Positions 50,689 to 59,995 are shown, numbered from the stretch's first letter. The stretch: DNA of 64,000 bases from Megasphaera hominis (GCF_014269395.1 NZ_JACOGK010000015.1:1-64000), one strand, 5' to 3'. Made by a program: numbers and translations. The notes: a model not told the origin generated them from the sequence alone.

Positions 50689-51695
50689 GAGGGCTCGCAG
50701 CCTTTGTCCTGGCGGCGGTCCTGACCCTGGCCGGCTCTCTGTCACTGGCGGCAATGCCTATGAGTAAAGGCCCGGCCTTACAGCCCGGTGCTACGATCGG
50801 CATCGTCGCACCGGCCACGCACAGTGAGGGAATCGATCTGGCTCCGGGGATACAGGCCCTGCAGCACCTGGGCTACCGCGTGCAGCTGGCTCCGCACGCC
50901 CTGGCGCAGACCGGGTATTTTGCCGGTACCGATGCTGACCGGGCCCGTGACGTCAACGACTTTTTTCGCGATGACCGGATTCAGGCTATCCTCTGTCTCA
51001 ATGGCGGCTATGGCAGTGCCCGCATCCTGGACAAGCTGGATTACGCCATGATTGCCGCTCACCCCAAAATGCTCATTGGCTTTAGCGATATTACGGCCCT
51101 GCAGGCGGCTCTCTATGAAAAGAGTCATTTAGTTACGGTCAGTGGCCCCCTTTTGGTCACCCTGCATGATGACCGCTCCTATTCAGAGCAGCAGCTGCAG
51201 CAAGGGCTGGCGGCAACGGCGCCTATTGGGGAAGTGAAACTCCCGCCAGGCCGGCAGCTGACGACGCTCGTACCAGGTGAGGCATCAGGCCGCCTCATTG
51301 GCGGCAATCTGACTGTCGTGGCTTCCTTGGCCGGAACGCCTTATGAGTTAAAAGGAGACGGTGCCATTTTGGTCCTCGAGGACGTTGGCGAAGATGCGTA
51401 CCGATTGGACCGCATGCTCAACCAGCTGTGGCAAAACGGCCTGCTCCAGCGCGTAGAAGCCATCGTCTATGGTGATTTTATCGATTGTCCCCATGACCCG
51501 GGGGACTTTACAGCCGACCAGGTATTGGCCTATTATGCTAAGCTCGCTGGTAAACCGGCTGTACGCGGCCTGCCTGTAGGACACGGCCCGGATAAAGCCT
51601 TCCTGCCCCTGGGCGTAGAAGCGACGCTCTATGCGCCGGAAGGGGCTCCGGCCCGGCTGGTGATCCGGGAAAGCCATACGGCAGGGCATACATAA
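50685..51695 (+). CDS. exported LD-carboxypeptidase (peptidase S66, LdcA-like)
   Basis: A 336-residue serine peptidase. The nucleophile is Ser134 in IGFSDITAL; the Glu is in VLEDVGED and the His in VGHGPDKAF, completing the S66 Ser-Glu-His triad. It removes the terminal D-Ala from murein tetrapeptides. Unlike cytosolic LdcA it starts with a hydrophobic signal-like segment (about residues 3-23), so it may act in the periplasm. It overlaps the preceding gene by 4 nt. Confidence 0.87.
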   Translation: MRGLAAFVLAAVLTLAGSLSLAAMPMSKGPALQPGATIGIVAPATHSEGIDLAPGIQALQHLGYRVQLAPHALAQTGYFAGTDADRARDVNDFFRDDRIQAILCLNGGYGSARILDKLDYAMIAAHPKMLIGFSDITALQAALYEKSHLVTVSGPLLVTLHDDRSYSEQQLQQGLAATAPIGEVKLPPGRQLTTLVPGEASGRLIGGNLTVVASLAGTPYELKGDGAILVLEDVGEDAYRLDRMLNQLWQNGLLQRVEAIVYGDFIDCPHDPGDFTADQVLAYYAKLAGKPAVRGLPVGHGPDKAFLPLGVEATLYAPEGAPARLVIRESHTAGHT

Positions 51696-51706
51696 AAAAC
51701 GACAAC

Positions 51707-51745
51707 AAAAAACGACAACAGAACGCGTCCGTTGTCGTTTTTGTT
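51707..51745. terminator. bidirectional terminator
   Basis: AAAACGACAAC...GTTGTCGTTTT between convergent genes; the left arm is present twice in tandem. Confidence 0.8.
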
Positions 51746-51758
51746 TTCTTTTGCTGTC

Positions 51759-52544
51759 TTATTCGATGGTATAGACCTTTTCCAGCTGGTCTAAAAAGCC
51801 TTGGATCCGCTGCAGCTCTGCCGGATCGGTTACTTTATGGCCCGAATAGTAGTACGTTACTTCCTGGGGCAGATATTCCAGCCCTTTATGGAAATCTAGC
51901 TGCCGGATCAATTCCCGCACGGTCCCTTCGTTGCCGTCGACAAAGCGGACCTGATCGGGCAGGATGCGGCGCAGTGTTTCCTTAAAGTAATTGAAATGCG
52001 TGCAGCCTAATACCAGGTTGGCGTATTTGCTGAAATCATAGGGAGCAAACTGTTCCTGCAGATACTGTTCTACAGCAGGAGAGGAGAAATCACCCTTTTC
52101 GGCAAATTCAACGAGCTTTGGCAGGGCTAAGAGGTCTACCAGGCTTTCTGTGTCGTACTTTTCAATTAATTCCTTGATCTTGTGCCCGCGGACCGTGACC
52201 GGCGTAGCAATGACCAACACGCGGTTGCGGTTTTTATCCATATCGAGCGCTTTTTTCGCCGCCGGTTCCATGCCGATAATGGGGATGGAATACTGGTGGC
52301 GCAGGGCCTGAACGGCTACGCTCGTCGCTGTATTGCAGGCGACGACGATGGCCTTGACGTCCTGGGTCATGAGAAAGGAGAAGGCCTGGCTGACGTAGTC
52401 AAATACTTGTTCATTCGTTTTGGTGCCATAGGGCACGTTATCTTCGTCAGCAAAGAAAATAAATTGTTCGTGCGGCAATACCTTCATGGCGTGGTGCAGT
52501 ACGCTGAGGCCGCCCATGCCGGAATCAAAAAATGCTATTTTCAT
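51759..52544 (-). CDS. murI: glutamate racemase
   Basis: A 261-residue cofactor-independent racemase that supplies D-glutamate for peptidoglycan. The two catalytic cysteines are Cys70 (ACNTAT) and Cys181 (LGCTHF); FFDSGMGGLS opens the protein as usual. ATG 52544 after CGAGG is the start; the frame continues to 52565 but the true N terminus MKIAFFDSG is at 52544. Confidence 0.93.
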   Translation of the reverse strand: MKIAFFDSGMGGLSVLHHAMKVLPHEQFIFFADEDNVPYGTKTNEQVFDYVSQAFSFLMTQDVKAIVVACNTATSVAVQALRHQYSIPIIGMEPAAKKALDMDKNRNRVLVIATPVTVRGHKIKELIEKYDTESLVDLLALPKLVEFAEKGDFSSPAVEQYLQEQFAPYDFSKYANLVLGCTHFNYFKETLRRILPDQVRFVDGNEGTVRELIRQLDFHKGLEYLPQEVTYYYSGHKVTDPAELQRIQGFLDQLEKVYTIE

Positions 52545-52593
52545 ACGAAAAACCTCGATTGTCATGGTGTGATAAAAGTATACGGTGTTTTTA

Positions 52594-52602
52594 ATTATAG
52601 CA
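52594..52602 (-). promoter_or_regulatory. extended -10 promoter of murI
   Basis: TGCTATAAT on the minus strand, about 40 nt before the start codon; no good -35 box. Confidence 0.5.
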
Positions 52603-52695
52603 CGAATGGTAGCATGGGAAAACGGGCTTCTTGCAATTTTGGTATATGCAATAGCAGATTTCTATGGCAGAGAACAGAGAAAAACGCGTCTTTCC

Positions 52696-52704
52696 TGCTA
52701 TAAT
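52696..52704 (+). promoter_or_regulatory. extended -10 promoter of the acetyltransferase gene
   Basis: TGCTATAAT about 50 nt before the start codon; no good -35 box. Confidence 0.5.
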
Positions 52705-52754
52705 AAGAAGAGAACCAGTACGCAGATGATCTGGTTAGGAAAGGATGGTGCCTT

Positions 52755-53177
52755 ATGTTAAGGAAAAGTACAGCAGCAGACCTCGACCGCGTCCATGAAT
52801 TGATCAGCGCCCTTGTAGGCCATGAATTGGATTACGATACGTTTGCCCAGATATATAAGGAACAATTGAACGACAACGATTATTACTGTCTCTTAGGCGA
52901 ACTGGACGGCCGTGTTTGTGGCGTCCTGAATATGCGCTTTGACCGGCAGCTCCATCACGGCGGCAATGTAGCAGAAGTGTTGGAATTTTTTATTACGCCT
53001 GACGTACGCAGCCAGGGAACAGGCGCCCGTATGCTGGAAGCAGCCGAAGCGATTGCCAAGGAACACCAGTGCGTTCTCATTGAAGTGACAAGCCGTAATA
53101 TCCGCGTCGATGCCCACCGCTTCTATATGCGGGAAGGCATGGAACACACGCATGCAAAATTCGTCAAAGAATTCTAA
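52755..53177 (+). CDS. GNAT-family N-acetyltransferase
   Basis: A 140-residue GNAT domain with the strand VAEVLEFFITPDVR, the acetyl-CoA loop RSQGTGARML (about residues 79-88) and the closing AHRFYMREGM. It resembles aminoglycoside 6'-N-acetyltransferase-like and PhnO-like proteins, but the acceptor is unknown. AAAGGATG precedes ATG. It is 56 nt upstream of a nitroreductase gene. Confidence 0.86.
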   Translation: MLRKSTAADLDRVHELISALVGHELDYDTFAQIYKEQLNDNDYYCLLGELDGRVCGVLNMRFDRQLHHGGNVAEVLEFFITPDVRSQGTGARMLEAAEAIAKEHQCVLIEVTSRNIRVDAHRFYMREGMEHTHAKFVKEF

Positions 53178-53233
53178 GCGTCTTTCTCCCTGCCCTATAC
53201 TGTGGCAGGGATATTTTTTGGAAAGGACCTGGC

Positions 53234-53827
53234 ATGATCAAAGAAATTACAACACGCCGCAGTATCCGCAAGTATGCGGCCACCCCTGTGCCCCGGGCAG
53301 TGCTCGAGGAAATCATTGAAGCCGGCATCCTGGCACCGTCGTCCAAAAACAGGCAGCCCTGGCACTTTATCGTCGTCACAGGCGCGGCTAAGGCCGAAAT
53401 GGTGACCGTCATGGGCCTGGGCCTCGACCGGGAAGCGCAGACGCCGCTCCTGCCGGAAAGCGCACCCTATTTGGCCGGCGCCAGACAGACGCGGGACATA
53501 ATGAATCAGGCCGGTGCCGTCATTTTTGTCGTCAATACGCTGGGCTTTGAAATCCATCAGCCCTTAGAGACGGAAGACCGCATCTCTGAAATTTGTAATG
53601 TCCAGTCCATCGGGGCGGCTATCGAGAATATGACACTGACGGCTACCTCCCTGGGCTATGGCAGCCTGTGGATTTGTGACTTTTACTTTGCCTATGGGGA
53701 GCTCCGCAACTGGCTGGAAACGGACGGCGAACTCGTCGCCGCCCTGGCTGTCGGCGTAGCGGCAGAAGAGCCGGCGCCACGGCCGCGCCGTACCTTAGCA
53801 GCGTGTACTGTTTGGCGGGATAGATAA
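53234..53827 (+). CDS. nitroreductase-family FMN protein
   Basis: A 197-residue flavoprotein of the nitroreductase fold. TRRSIRKY with the FMN-phosphate-binding Arg residues, PSSKNRQPWHF and the late GYGSLWICD are the family landmarks. It reduces nitro compounds, quinones or flavins with NAD(P)H. AAGGAC precedes ATG. Likely co-transcribed with the acetyltransferase. Confidence 0.88.
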   Translation: MIKEITTRRSIRKYAATPVPRAVLEEIIEAGILAPSSKNRQPWHFIVVTGAAKAEMVTVMGLGLDREAQTPLLPESAPYLAGARQTRDIMNQAGAVIFVVNTLGFEIHQPLETEDRISEICNVQSIGAAIENMTLTATSLGYGSLWICDFYFAYGELRNWLETDGELVAALAVGVAAEEPAPRPRRTLAACTVWRDR

Positions 53828-53828
53828 G

Positions 53829-53867
53829 AAAAAGACCGGAATCGCGTGTTTGATTCCGGTCTTTTTG
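53829..53867. terminator. bidirectional terminator
   Basis: AAAAAGACCGGAATC...GATTCCGGTCTTTTT between convergent genes. Confidence 0.9.
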
Positions 53868-53881
53868 TCTGTTACAGGCAA

Positions 53882-54808
53882 TTACGTTTCCCTGGCCTTG
53901 TGGGCGGCAGCGACGATATCCGCTGCTGTGAGGCCGTATTTCTTTAAGAGGTCGGCCGATGAGCCCGATTCGCCGAAGGTGTCCTGAATACCGACGAATT
54001 CCTGGCGGACAGGATAGCGGCGCACCAGCGTTTCGGCTACGGCCGAGCCCAGGCCGCCGATGACGGAGGCTTCTTCTGCCGTGACAATGCAGCCTGTTTG
54101 GCGGGCTGCTTTTTCGATGAGGTCTGCATCGATGGGCTTTAGCGTAGGCATGTTGATGACCATTGCCTGAATCCCTTCTTGGGCCAGCGTGTCTGCTGCT
54201 GCCAAGGCTTCTGCCGTCATGCGGCCTGTGCCGATGAGGGCTACGTCTGAACCGTCACGGAGGATTTCCCCCTTGTTCCAATGGTAGGTACTGCCGCTTT
54301 CATGAATATCCGGTACAGCGTCCTTGCCCAAGCGGATGTAGACCGGCCCTTTGTGGGCAATGGCGGCTTTGACGGCTTCTTCCGTTTCCCACGCGTCAGA
54401 CGGATTGATGACCGTCAGGTTGGGCAGGCTGCGCATAATGGCCAGGTCTTCTACGGCCTGATGGGTGGCCCCGTCGGAGCCAATGGTGAGACCGCCGTGG
54501 CTGACGATGATCTTGACGTTCAGGTTGGGCAGGCAAATGGAATTACGTGTAATTTCAAAACCCCGTTCGGTAAAGAGGGCGTACGAGCCGGCCAGAGGAA
54601 TCTTGCCGACGGCGGCCAGACCGGCTGCCGTACCGAGAAGGTCCTGTTCGGAAATGCCGACGTTGAAGAACCGTTCCGGTGCCTTGTTTTTGAACTTTTC
54701 TGCCCGTGTCGACGAAGCAATATCCGCATCGACGACGACGACGTCCGGATTTTTATAGATTTCCGTTTCCAGGACATGACCGTATGCATCCCGTGTTGAT
54801 TGTGCCAT
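53882..54808 (-). CDS. transketolase, C-terminal subunit
   Basis: A 308-residue protein equal to the pyrimidine-binding and C-terminal domains of transketolase. It contains FNVGISEQDL with the Glu that activates thiamine diphosphate, and GGLTIGSDGATHQ. It pairs with the N-terminal subunit encoded just upstream, to which it is joined by an ATGA overlap at 54808. Together they transfer two-carbon units between sugar phosphates. Confidence 0.92.
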   Translation of the reverse strand: MAQSTRDAYGHVLETEIYKNPDVVVVDADIASSTRAEKFKNKAPERFFNVGISEQDLLGTAAGLAAVGKIPLAGSYALFTERGFEITRNSICLPNLNVKIIVSHGGLTIGSDGATHQAVEDLAIMRSLPNLTVINPSDAWETEEAVKAAIAHKGPVYIRLGKDAVPDIHESGSTYHWNKGEILRDGSDVALIGTGRMTAEALAAADTLAQEGIQAMVINMPTLKPIDADLIEKAARQTGCIVTAEEASVIGGLGSAVAETLVRRYPVRQEFVGIQDTFGESGSSADLLKKYGLTAADIVAAAHKARET

Positions 54809-55626
54809 CAGCCTTCACCTCCCAGTTCCTTCAGTGCCGTTGCGGCATCCTTGGCATCTAAGGCTTTATTGTGCCATTCCTTGTTATTTTCCATAAAATC
54901 GACGCCCTTGCCTTTGACCGTTTCGGCAATGATGACCGTCGGCTGGCCTTTGTGGGCCAGGGCTTCCTGCAAGGCGCTTTTGATTTGCGTAAAGTCGTGG
55001 CCGTTGATGGTAATCGTGTGCCAATGGAAATCGCGGAATTTAGCGTCGATAGGCATGATGTTCATAACGTCTTCCGTCGTGCCGCCTAGCTGCAGCTTAT
55101 TGTGGTCGATGATGAGCGTCAGGTTATCGAGCTTGAAGTGGGCGCTGGTCATAGCCGCTTCCCAGACAATGCCTTCTTCAATTTCTCCGTCGCCGCAGAG
55201 GACATACGTATGCCAAGCGGCATGGTCGAGACGGGCGCCGAGGGCCATGCCGTTACCGGCCGACAGGCCTTGGCCCAGAGAGCCTGTAGACATGTCGATG
55301 CCCGGCGTGCGGTTCATATCCGGTACGCCCTGGAGCATAGCACCGCACTGGCGCAATTGCCAAAGCTCTGCTTCCGGGAAAAAGCCCTGCAGCATAAGCG
55401 TGGCGTAGAGGGCCGGTGCGGCATGGCCCTTGGACAGGATGAGCCGGTCCCGGTCAGGCCAATGGGGCTTTTGGGGATCGACATGCATGAATTCGCCGTA
55501 TAATACCTGCAGTATTTCGACGATAGACAGAGAACCACCGGGATGGCCGGCGCCTGCAGCAGCCAGCATCTTGACGACGTACGAGCGCACCTCGGCGGCC
55601 CTGTGCGTCAGTTCTTCGTTAGTCAT
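54808..55626 (-). CDS. transketolase, N-terminal subunit
   Basis: A 272-residue protein holding the diphosphate-binding domain. The thiamine diphosphate motif GDGEIEEG...DHNKLQ (about residues 147-178) is intact, and GHPGGSLS and SKGHAAPALY are the usual substrate/cofactor loops. The second ATG (55626) is used because AAGGAG is 8 nt upstream of it. The split is the normal two-gene form of many Firmicutes and archaea, so it is not a frameshift. Confidence 0.92.
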   Translation of the reverse strand: MTNEELTHRAAEVRSYVVKMLAAAGAGHPGGSLSIVEILQVLYGEFMHVDPQKPHWPDRDRLILSKGHAAPALYATLMLQGFFPEAELWQLRQCGAMLQGVPDMNRTPGIDMSTGSLGQGLSAGNGMALGARLDHAAWHTYVLCGDGEIEEGIVWEAAMTSAHFKLDNLTLIIDHNKLQLGGTTEDVMNIMPIDAKFRDFHWHTITINGHDFTQIKSALQEALAHKGQPTVIIAETVKGKGVDFMENNKEWHNKALDAKDAATALKELGGEG

Positions 55627-55758
55627 ACGATTCATCTCCTTATGAAAACAAAATCATATATATCATACGTACAGCATAGACCTTTTTGGCCCTGCCGTAA
55701 AGTGCCGGCACGCCGGGACCGGCAGTGTTAAACAAACTATAACTTCCTGGGAAACTGC

Positions 55759-55787
55759 TTGACAATATGGGCCGTTTAGCCTATTCT
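55759..55787 (+). promoter_or_regulatory. promoter of the K+ uptake operon
   Basis: TTGACA (55759-55764), 17 bp, TATTCT (55782-55787). The 70-nt leader holds two hairpins: GGCGCCG...CGGTGCC and TGTCCC...GGGGCA just before the ribosome site. Confidence 0.7.
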
Positions 55788-55863
55788 ATGTGGATGATAT
55801 ATGGCGCCGCACGACGGTGCCGGAAAGTTTCAATGTCCCTTTCTTTGGGGCAGGAGGAAATAT

Positions 55864-57195
55864 ATGGATGTACTGAAATACGGGCGGTCCCTGTCGCCGG
55901 CGCAGATCATCGTGTACAGCTTTGCGCTCTTTATCCTGGCCGGGACGGCCCTGCTTATGCTGCCTGCAGCCACTGTCGATGGCGCCGGTGCGACCTTTAC
56001 GGATGCCCTCTTTACGATCGTTTCCGCCGTCTGCGTAACGGGCCTTTCCGTACAGGATACGGGGACCTACTGGACCTTCTTCGGCCAGGCGGTCATTCTT
56101 TTTGCCATTCAGGTCGGCGGCCTGGGCGTCGTCACGGCGGCCATTTCCCTGACTGTCTTTTCAGGCCGCAAGATCGGCCTCATGCAGCGCAATACCATGC
56201 AGGAAGCACTGGCGGCGCCACAGCTCAAGGGCATCGTCCAGCTGGTGCTCTTCATCCTGAAGTATGTCGCCATCATCGAACTCGTAGGCACACTGCTTTT
56301 GTATACGGTCTTTGCACCGCAGTACGGCTGGGTCACAGGCTGGTGGTATGCTATGTTCCACGCCATTTCGGCCTTTTGTAATGCCGGCTTTGATATTATG
56401 GGACCAGCTGGCGGCGGCTCCCTTACGACGTATGAATTCAACCCTGTCGTCAACACGGTCATCATGCTGCTCATCATCATCGGCGGCCTGGGCTTTATGA
56501 CCTGGGCCGATGTGCGGACCCACGGCTTCCACATCCGGGCGTACCGCCTGCAGTCCAAGATCATCCTGATCATGACGGCTGTGCTCATCATCGTGCCGAC
56601 GCTCATCTTTTACGCTACGGAATTTGGCCAGAACCACGATACGCTGTACCTCTTCCCGGCCCTGTTCCAGGCCGTGACGACGCGTACAGCCGGCTTTAAC
56701 AGCGTCGATCTCATGACCTTTTCCGAATCCAACCGGGCTATCCTGATCCTGCTCATGCTCGTCGGTGGTGCGCCGGGCTCGACGGCCGGCGGCATTAAGA
56801 CGACGACGGCCTTTGCCCTCTTGGCCTCGGTGTGGGCCATGATGCGGCGCAGCTCCGATATTTCCTGCTTTGGCCGGCGTATTTCCGAGGATACACTGCA
56901 CAAGGCAACGGTGCTCTTCATGATGTATCTCCTCTTGATCATCTTCAGCACCATCTTCATTTCCGCCTTGGATGATATTTCCATCCTCGATTCGTGTTTT
57001 GAAACGGTTTCGGCTATTGCGACAGTAGGCCTTTCTATCGGCATTACAGACCAGCTGAGCACGCTCTCTAAGTATATTCTCATCTTCCTCATGTTCTTTG
57101 GCCGTGTCGGCGCCCTGACCTTTGTCTTTGCCGTCCACTCCAAATTCGACGGTACGCGCAGCCACTACGTCAAGGAAGACGTCGTTATCGGTTAA
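55864..57195 (+). CDS. Trk/Ktr-type potassium uptake channel subunit (KtrB-like)
   Basis: A 443-residue membrane protein of the TrkH/KtrB family, built of four M1-P-M2 repeats. The selectivity-filter segments include VSAVCVTGLSVQDTG, FHAISAFCNAGFD, VTTRTAGFNSVD and VSAIATVGLSIG, each with the conserved Gly. Its length fits KtrB better than TrkH. AGGAGG precedes ATG 55864. The next gene encodes the RCK subunit, so the two form a Na+-coupled K+ importer gated by nucleotides. Confidence 0.92.
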   Translation: MDVLKYGRSLSPAQIIVYSFALFILAGTALLMLPAATVDGAGATFTDALFTIVSAVCVTGLSVQDTGTYWTFFGQAVILFAIQVGGLGVVTAAISLTVFSGRKIGLMQRNTMQEALAAPQLKGIVQLVLFILKYVAIIELVGTLLLYTVFAPQYGWVTGWWYAMFHAISAFCNAGFDIMGPAGGGSLTTYEFNPVVNTVIMLLIIIGGLGFMTWADVRTHGFHIRAYRLQSKIILIMTAVLIIVPTLIFYATEFGQNHDTLYLFPALFQAVTTRTAGFNSVDLMTFSESNRAILILLMLVGGAPGSTAGGIKTTTAFALLASVWAMMRRSSDISCFGRRISEDTLHKATVLFMMYLLLIIFSTIFISALDDISILDSCFETVSAIATVGLSIGITDQLSTLSKYILIFLMFFGRVGALTFVFAVHSKFDGTRSHYVKEDVVIG

Positions 57196-57212
57196 GAAAG
57201 AAGGACAACCAC

Positions 57213-57854
57213 GTGAAATCTATTTTAATCATCGGCTTAGGCCGTTTTGGCAGCCATATTTGCATGATTCTCCATGACATGGGTCATGAAATCCTCGTCG
57301 TCGACACGTCAGAAGAACGGGTACAGAAAATGCTGCCCTATGCGACGAACGGCCTCGTTGCGGACAGTACGGACAAAAGCTTCCTCGAATCCCTGGGGAT
57401 TCCCAATTTTGATATTTGCCTGGTGACCATCGGAGACGATTTCCAGAGCTCTATGGAAACGACGGCTCTCCTCAAGGACTTGGGCGCTAAGCTCGTCGTA
57501 TCCCGTGCCTCCCGGGGGATTCACGAAAACCTCCTGCGCCGCTGCGGTGCCGACGTCACGGTCTACCCGGAAAAGCAGACGGCTTTTCTCACAGCCCTGC
57601 GCTACGGCTCAGATTCCCTCTTTGAATACTTCATCATCAGCAAGGATTACGCCGTTTGTGAAGTGGCCATTCCCCAGGCCTGGATCGGCAAGACCGTTGG
57701 CGATCTGAATATCCGCAAAAACTACCACATCAATATCCTGGCCCTCAAGAAAGGCGAAGAGCTTACGGCTGAAATCACGCCGCAGACGGTCTTTACGGAA
57801 GATCACACGATCCTCATCTTGGGTAAAAAGGAAACACTCGAACAATTCTATTGA
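57213..57854 (+). CDS. RCK-domain K+ uptake regulatory subunit (KtrA-like)
   Basis: A 213-residue cytosolic protein. RCK_N (about residues 1-125) has the Rossmann motif GLGRFGSHIC; RCK_C (about 135-213) follows, where KtrA proteins bind c-di-AMP. It forms a ring under the KtrB-like channel. It starts with GTG at 57213 after AAGGAC, 17 nt after the channel gene. Confidence 0.92.
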   Translation: MKSILIIGLGRFGSHICMILHDMGHEILVVDTSEERVQKMLPYATNGLVADSTDKSFLESLGIPNFDICLVTIGDDFQSSMETTALLKDLGAKLVVSRASRGIHENLLRRCGADVTVYPEKQTAFLTALRYGSDSLFEYFIISKDYAVCEVAIPQAWIGKTVGDLNIRKNYHINILALKKGEELTAEITPQTVFTEDHTILILGKKETLEQFY

Positions 57855-57867
57855 GCGTAGCATATAG

Positions 57868-57904
57868 AAAAAGGCCTGCATGGAGCACTATGCAGGCCTT
57901 TTTG
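57868..57904 (+). terminator. rho-independent terminator
   Basis: AAAAAGGCCTGCAT...ATGCAGGCCTTTTT. Confidence 0.9.
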
Positions 57905-57922
57905 TAAGAAATTCTCAATATC

Positions 57923-57964
57923 GTTGTAATAACAACATATTTATTTTTCTCCCTGACGTATACT
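57923..57964 (+). promoter_or_regulatory. promoter with CRP/FNR-type site at -41.5
   Basis: GTTGT-AATA-ACAAC (57923-57936) has the half-site/N4/half-site layout of FNR-family operators. TATACT (57959-57964) is the -10 box; a start at 57971 puts the centre of the repeat at -41.5, the class II activator position. The -35 box (CATATT) is poor. Confidence 0.6.
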
Positions 57965-58038
57965 ACAGCCATAAGGACGAAGCAGTCCTAATGAGCTAGA
58001 TAAAATACCAACCGGAAACGGTGAAGGGAGCGATATAT

Positions 58039-58725
58039 ATGAGCTTTATCGATTGGCAGGACAAAATTAAGGATTTTAAAAAAGTAGACGTACGGGGCAT
58101 TCAGGGAAACTTCTTTCCCGGACTGAAACAGCAGGCAGCCAAGCTGCCCGTCGGCGCCGGCCTGGAAGTGGTCCAAAACTTTGACCCTATTCCCTTGTAC
58201 GAAGTTATGCAGGAATTAGGCTTTGAATATCATACGGAACAGACCGGTGATGCTGAATTTCATGCCTACTTCTATAAGACGACGGCTAGCAGTGATCCCG
58301 GTGACATTCCCATGCGCCCGGCCGCACTGACCAACATGCCCCTCATCGATGATGAACTGGGCAAGCTGTCCGTCTCCTTCTGGGATCTCACCTGGAATGA
58401 TTCGAAACGCTTTTTGCCCTATGAATTCCGTCTCCTCTTGTCCCTGACCAATGCCGTCGGTGCCGGCCGCATGCGTCAGGCTACGCGGGAATTGGTCAAA
58501 GCCTATATCCACGGCTTGCCGTCAGCTGCCCTGGACGACGTCTTTGAACTCTTGGCGTGGAACCAGGGGATCGGCTTCTTCAGTTCCGAAATCGGTCCGT
58601 CCACCCTGTTCCAGGCTTATAAGACCGTGAAGAACCTGGAAAAACAGGGCAAGAGCCGCTCTGAAATCGGCGCTGTCCTGAAGGAAAAATTCGGCGAAAA
58701 AAATCCCGACGTAAAAGTGCAGTAA
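58039..58725 (+). CDS. DUF2249-domain protein
   Basis: A 228-residue protein. Residues 18-88 fit a DUF2249 domain (VDVRGIQGNFFPGLKQQA...LEVVQNFDPIPLYEVMQELGF), a small SirA-like fold found with redox and nitrogen-oxide genes. The C-terminal 110 residues are helical and unrecognised (FLPYEFRLLLSLTNAVGAGRMRQATRE, then LLAWNQGIGFF). ATG 58039 follows AAGGGAG. It is 82 nt upstream of the flavodiiron gene and shares its FNR-type control region, so a role in oxygen or NO defence is likely, though not proven. Confidence 0.75.
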   Translation: MSFIDWQDKIKDFKKVDVRGIQGNFFPGLKQQAAKLPVGAGLEVVQNFDPIPLYEVMQELGFEYHTEQTGDAEFHAYFYKTTASSDPGDIPMRPAALTNMPLIDDELGKLSVSFWDLTWNDSKRFLPYEFRLLLSLTNAVGAGRMRQATRELVKAYIHGLPSAALDDVFELLAWNQGIGFFSSEIGPSTLFQAYKTVKNLEKQGKSRSEIGAVLKEKFGEKNPDVKVQ

Positions 58726-58807
58726 CAACGTATTCTAGATAAAACGCGTGAGATAGTGTATACTAAATAATAAGTATAACTATTTGAATTTCAAGGAGGC
58801 AAGTGTT

Positions 58808-59995
58808 ATGAGAAAACATGTAAAAGGTAATGTCAGCTGGATTGGCTATGTCGATTGGGAACTGGAAAGCTTCCACGGCGATGATTATTCGATTTACAAC
58901 GGCTCCAGCCAGAACGCCTATCTGATTGAAGAAGAAAAGACGGTCCTCGTCGATACGATCTGGGTTCCCCATCGTTTCGACTTTATCGAAAACCTGAAAA
59001 AGGAAATCGATCTGCACAAGATCGACTACATCATTGCCAACCACGGCGAATGCGACCATTCCGGCGCCTTGACGACGCTCATGGAAGAAATTCCTGATAC
59101 GCCTATTTATTGCACGGCCAACGCTGTCCGCAGCATTGAAGGCCAGTACGGTAAACGGGGCTGGAATTTCCACGTTGTCAAAACCGGCGACAGCCTCGAC
59201 ATCGGCAATGGCAAAAAGCTCATTTTCGTAGAAATGCGCATGCTCCATTGGCCTGATTCCATGGCAACGTACATGACCGGCGACAACATCCTCTTCTCTA
59301 TGGATGCCTTCGGCCAGCACTATGCCGTAGAAGAACTGTTCAACGACAAAGCCGACCAGTGTCTCCTGAACCGCGAAGCTATGAAATACTTCGCCAACAT
59401 CCTCAACCCCTTTGCCCCCATTTTGACAAAGAAACTCGAAGAAATCGGCAAACTCAACCTGCCTATCGAAATGATCGCTCCGTCCCACGGTGCTATTTGG
59501 CGCACCGATCCCTTGCAGATCGTCGAAAAATACGCCCAGTGGGCTGATGCCTACCAGGAAAACCAGGTTACCATTGCCTACGATACCATGTGGAACGGCA
59601 CAGAAGCCATTGCCCACAAGATCGCTTCGGAAATCCACGCCCAGAGCCCGGATACAGTAGTTAAGGTCTTCAATATTGCCAAGTCCGATAAGAATGAAGT
59701 CATGACGGAAGTATTTAAATCCAAGGCCATTGCCGTCGGTTCGCCGACCGTCGGCTGCAGCATCCTTTCCAGTGTTGCCGGCTGGCTGGAATTCCTGAAA
59801 CAGCTGAAGTTTAAGAATAAGAGAGCCGCTGCCTTCGGCTGCTATGGCTGGAGCGGTGAATCTGTCAAGATTCTCCAGGCTAAATTGAAAGAATCCGGCT
59901 TTGACGTCATCGACGACAATATCCGGTCCCAGTGGAATCCGGAAGAAAGCGATTACGCCGCTGTACCGGAACTGGTAAAACACCTCTTAGGTTAA
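58808..59995 (+). CDS. flavodiiron protein (FprA / A-type)
   Basis: A 395-residue enzyme that reduces O2 to water or NO to N2O. The beta-lactamase-like domain carries the diiron ligands HGECDH (His79, Glu81, Asp83, His84), then MLHWPDS, DAFG and APSHG; the flavodoxin domain (about 255-393) has YDTMWNGTE and GSPTVGCS for FMN. There is no rubredoxin domain, so a separate donor is needed; none is in the window. AAGGAGG precedes ATG. Confidence 0.93.
   Translation: MRKHVKGNVSWIGYVDWELESFHGDDYSIYNGSSQNAYLIEEEKTVLVDTIWVPHRFDFIENLKKEIDLHKIDYIIANHGECDHSGALTTLMEEIPDTPIYCTANAVRSIEGQYGKRGWNFHVVKTGDSLDIGNGKKLIFVEMRMLHWPDSMATYMTGDNILFSMDAFGQHYAVEELFNDKADQCLLNREAMKYFANILNPFAPILTKKLEEIGKLNLPIEMIAPSHGAIWRTDPLQIVEKYAQWADAYQENQVTIAYDTMWNGTEAIAHKIASEIHAQSPDTVVKVFNIAKSDKNEVMTEVFKSKAIAVGSPTVGCSILSSVAGWLEFLKQLKFKNKRAAAFGCYGWSGESVKILQAKLKESGFDVIDDNIRSQWNPEESDYAAVPELVKHLLG

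Noticed and set aside
53882..55626. Two-part transketolase as a frameshifted gene
   Set aside because: Each part has its own ribosome site, they meet in a regular ATGA overlap, and split transketolases are common in Firmicutes and archaea.
55788..55863. c-di-AMP riboswitch before the K+ uptake operon
   Set aside because: The leader is only about 70 nt, too short for the known aptamer, and shows only two simple hairpins.
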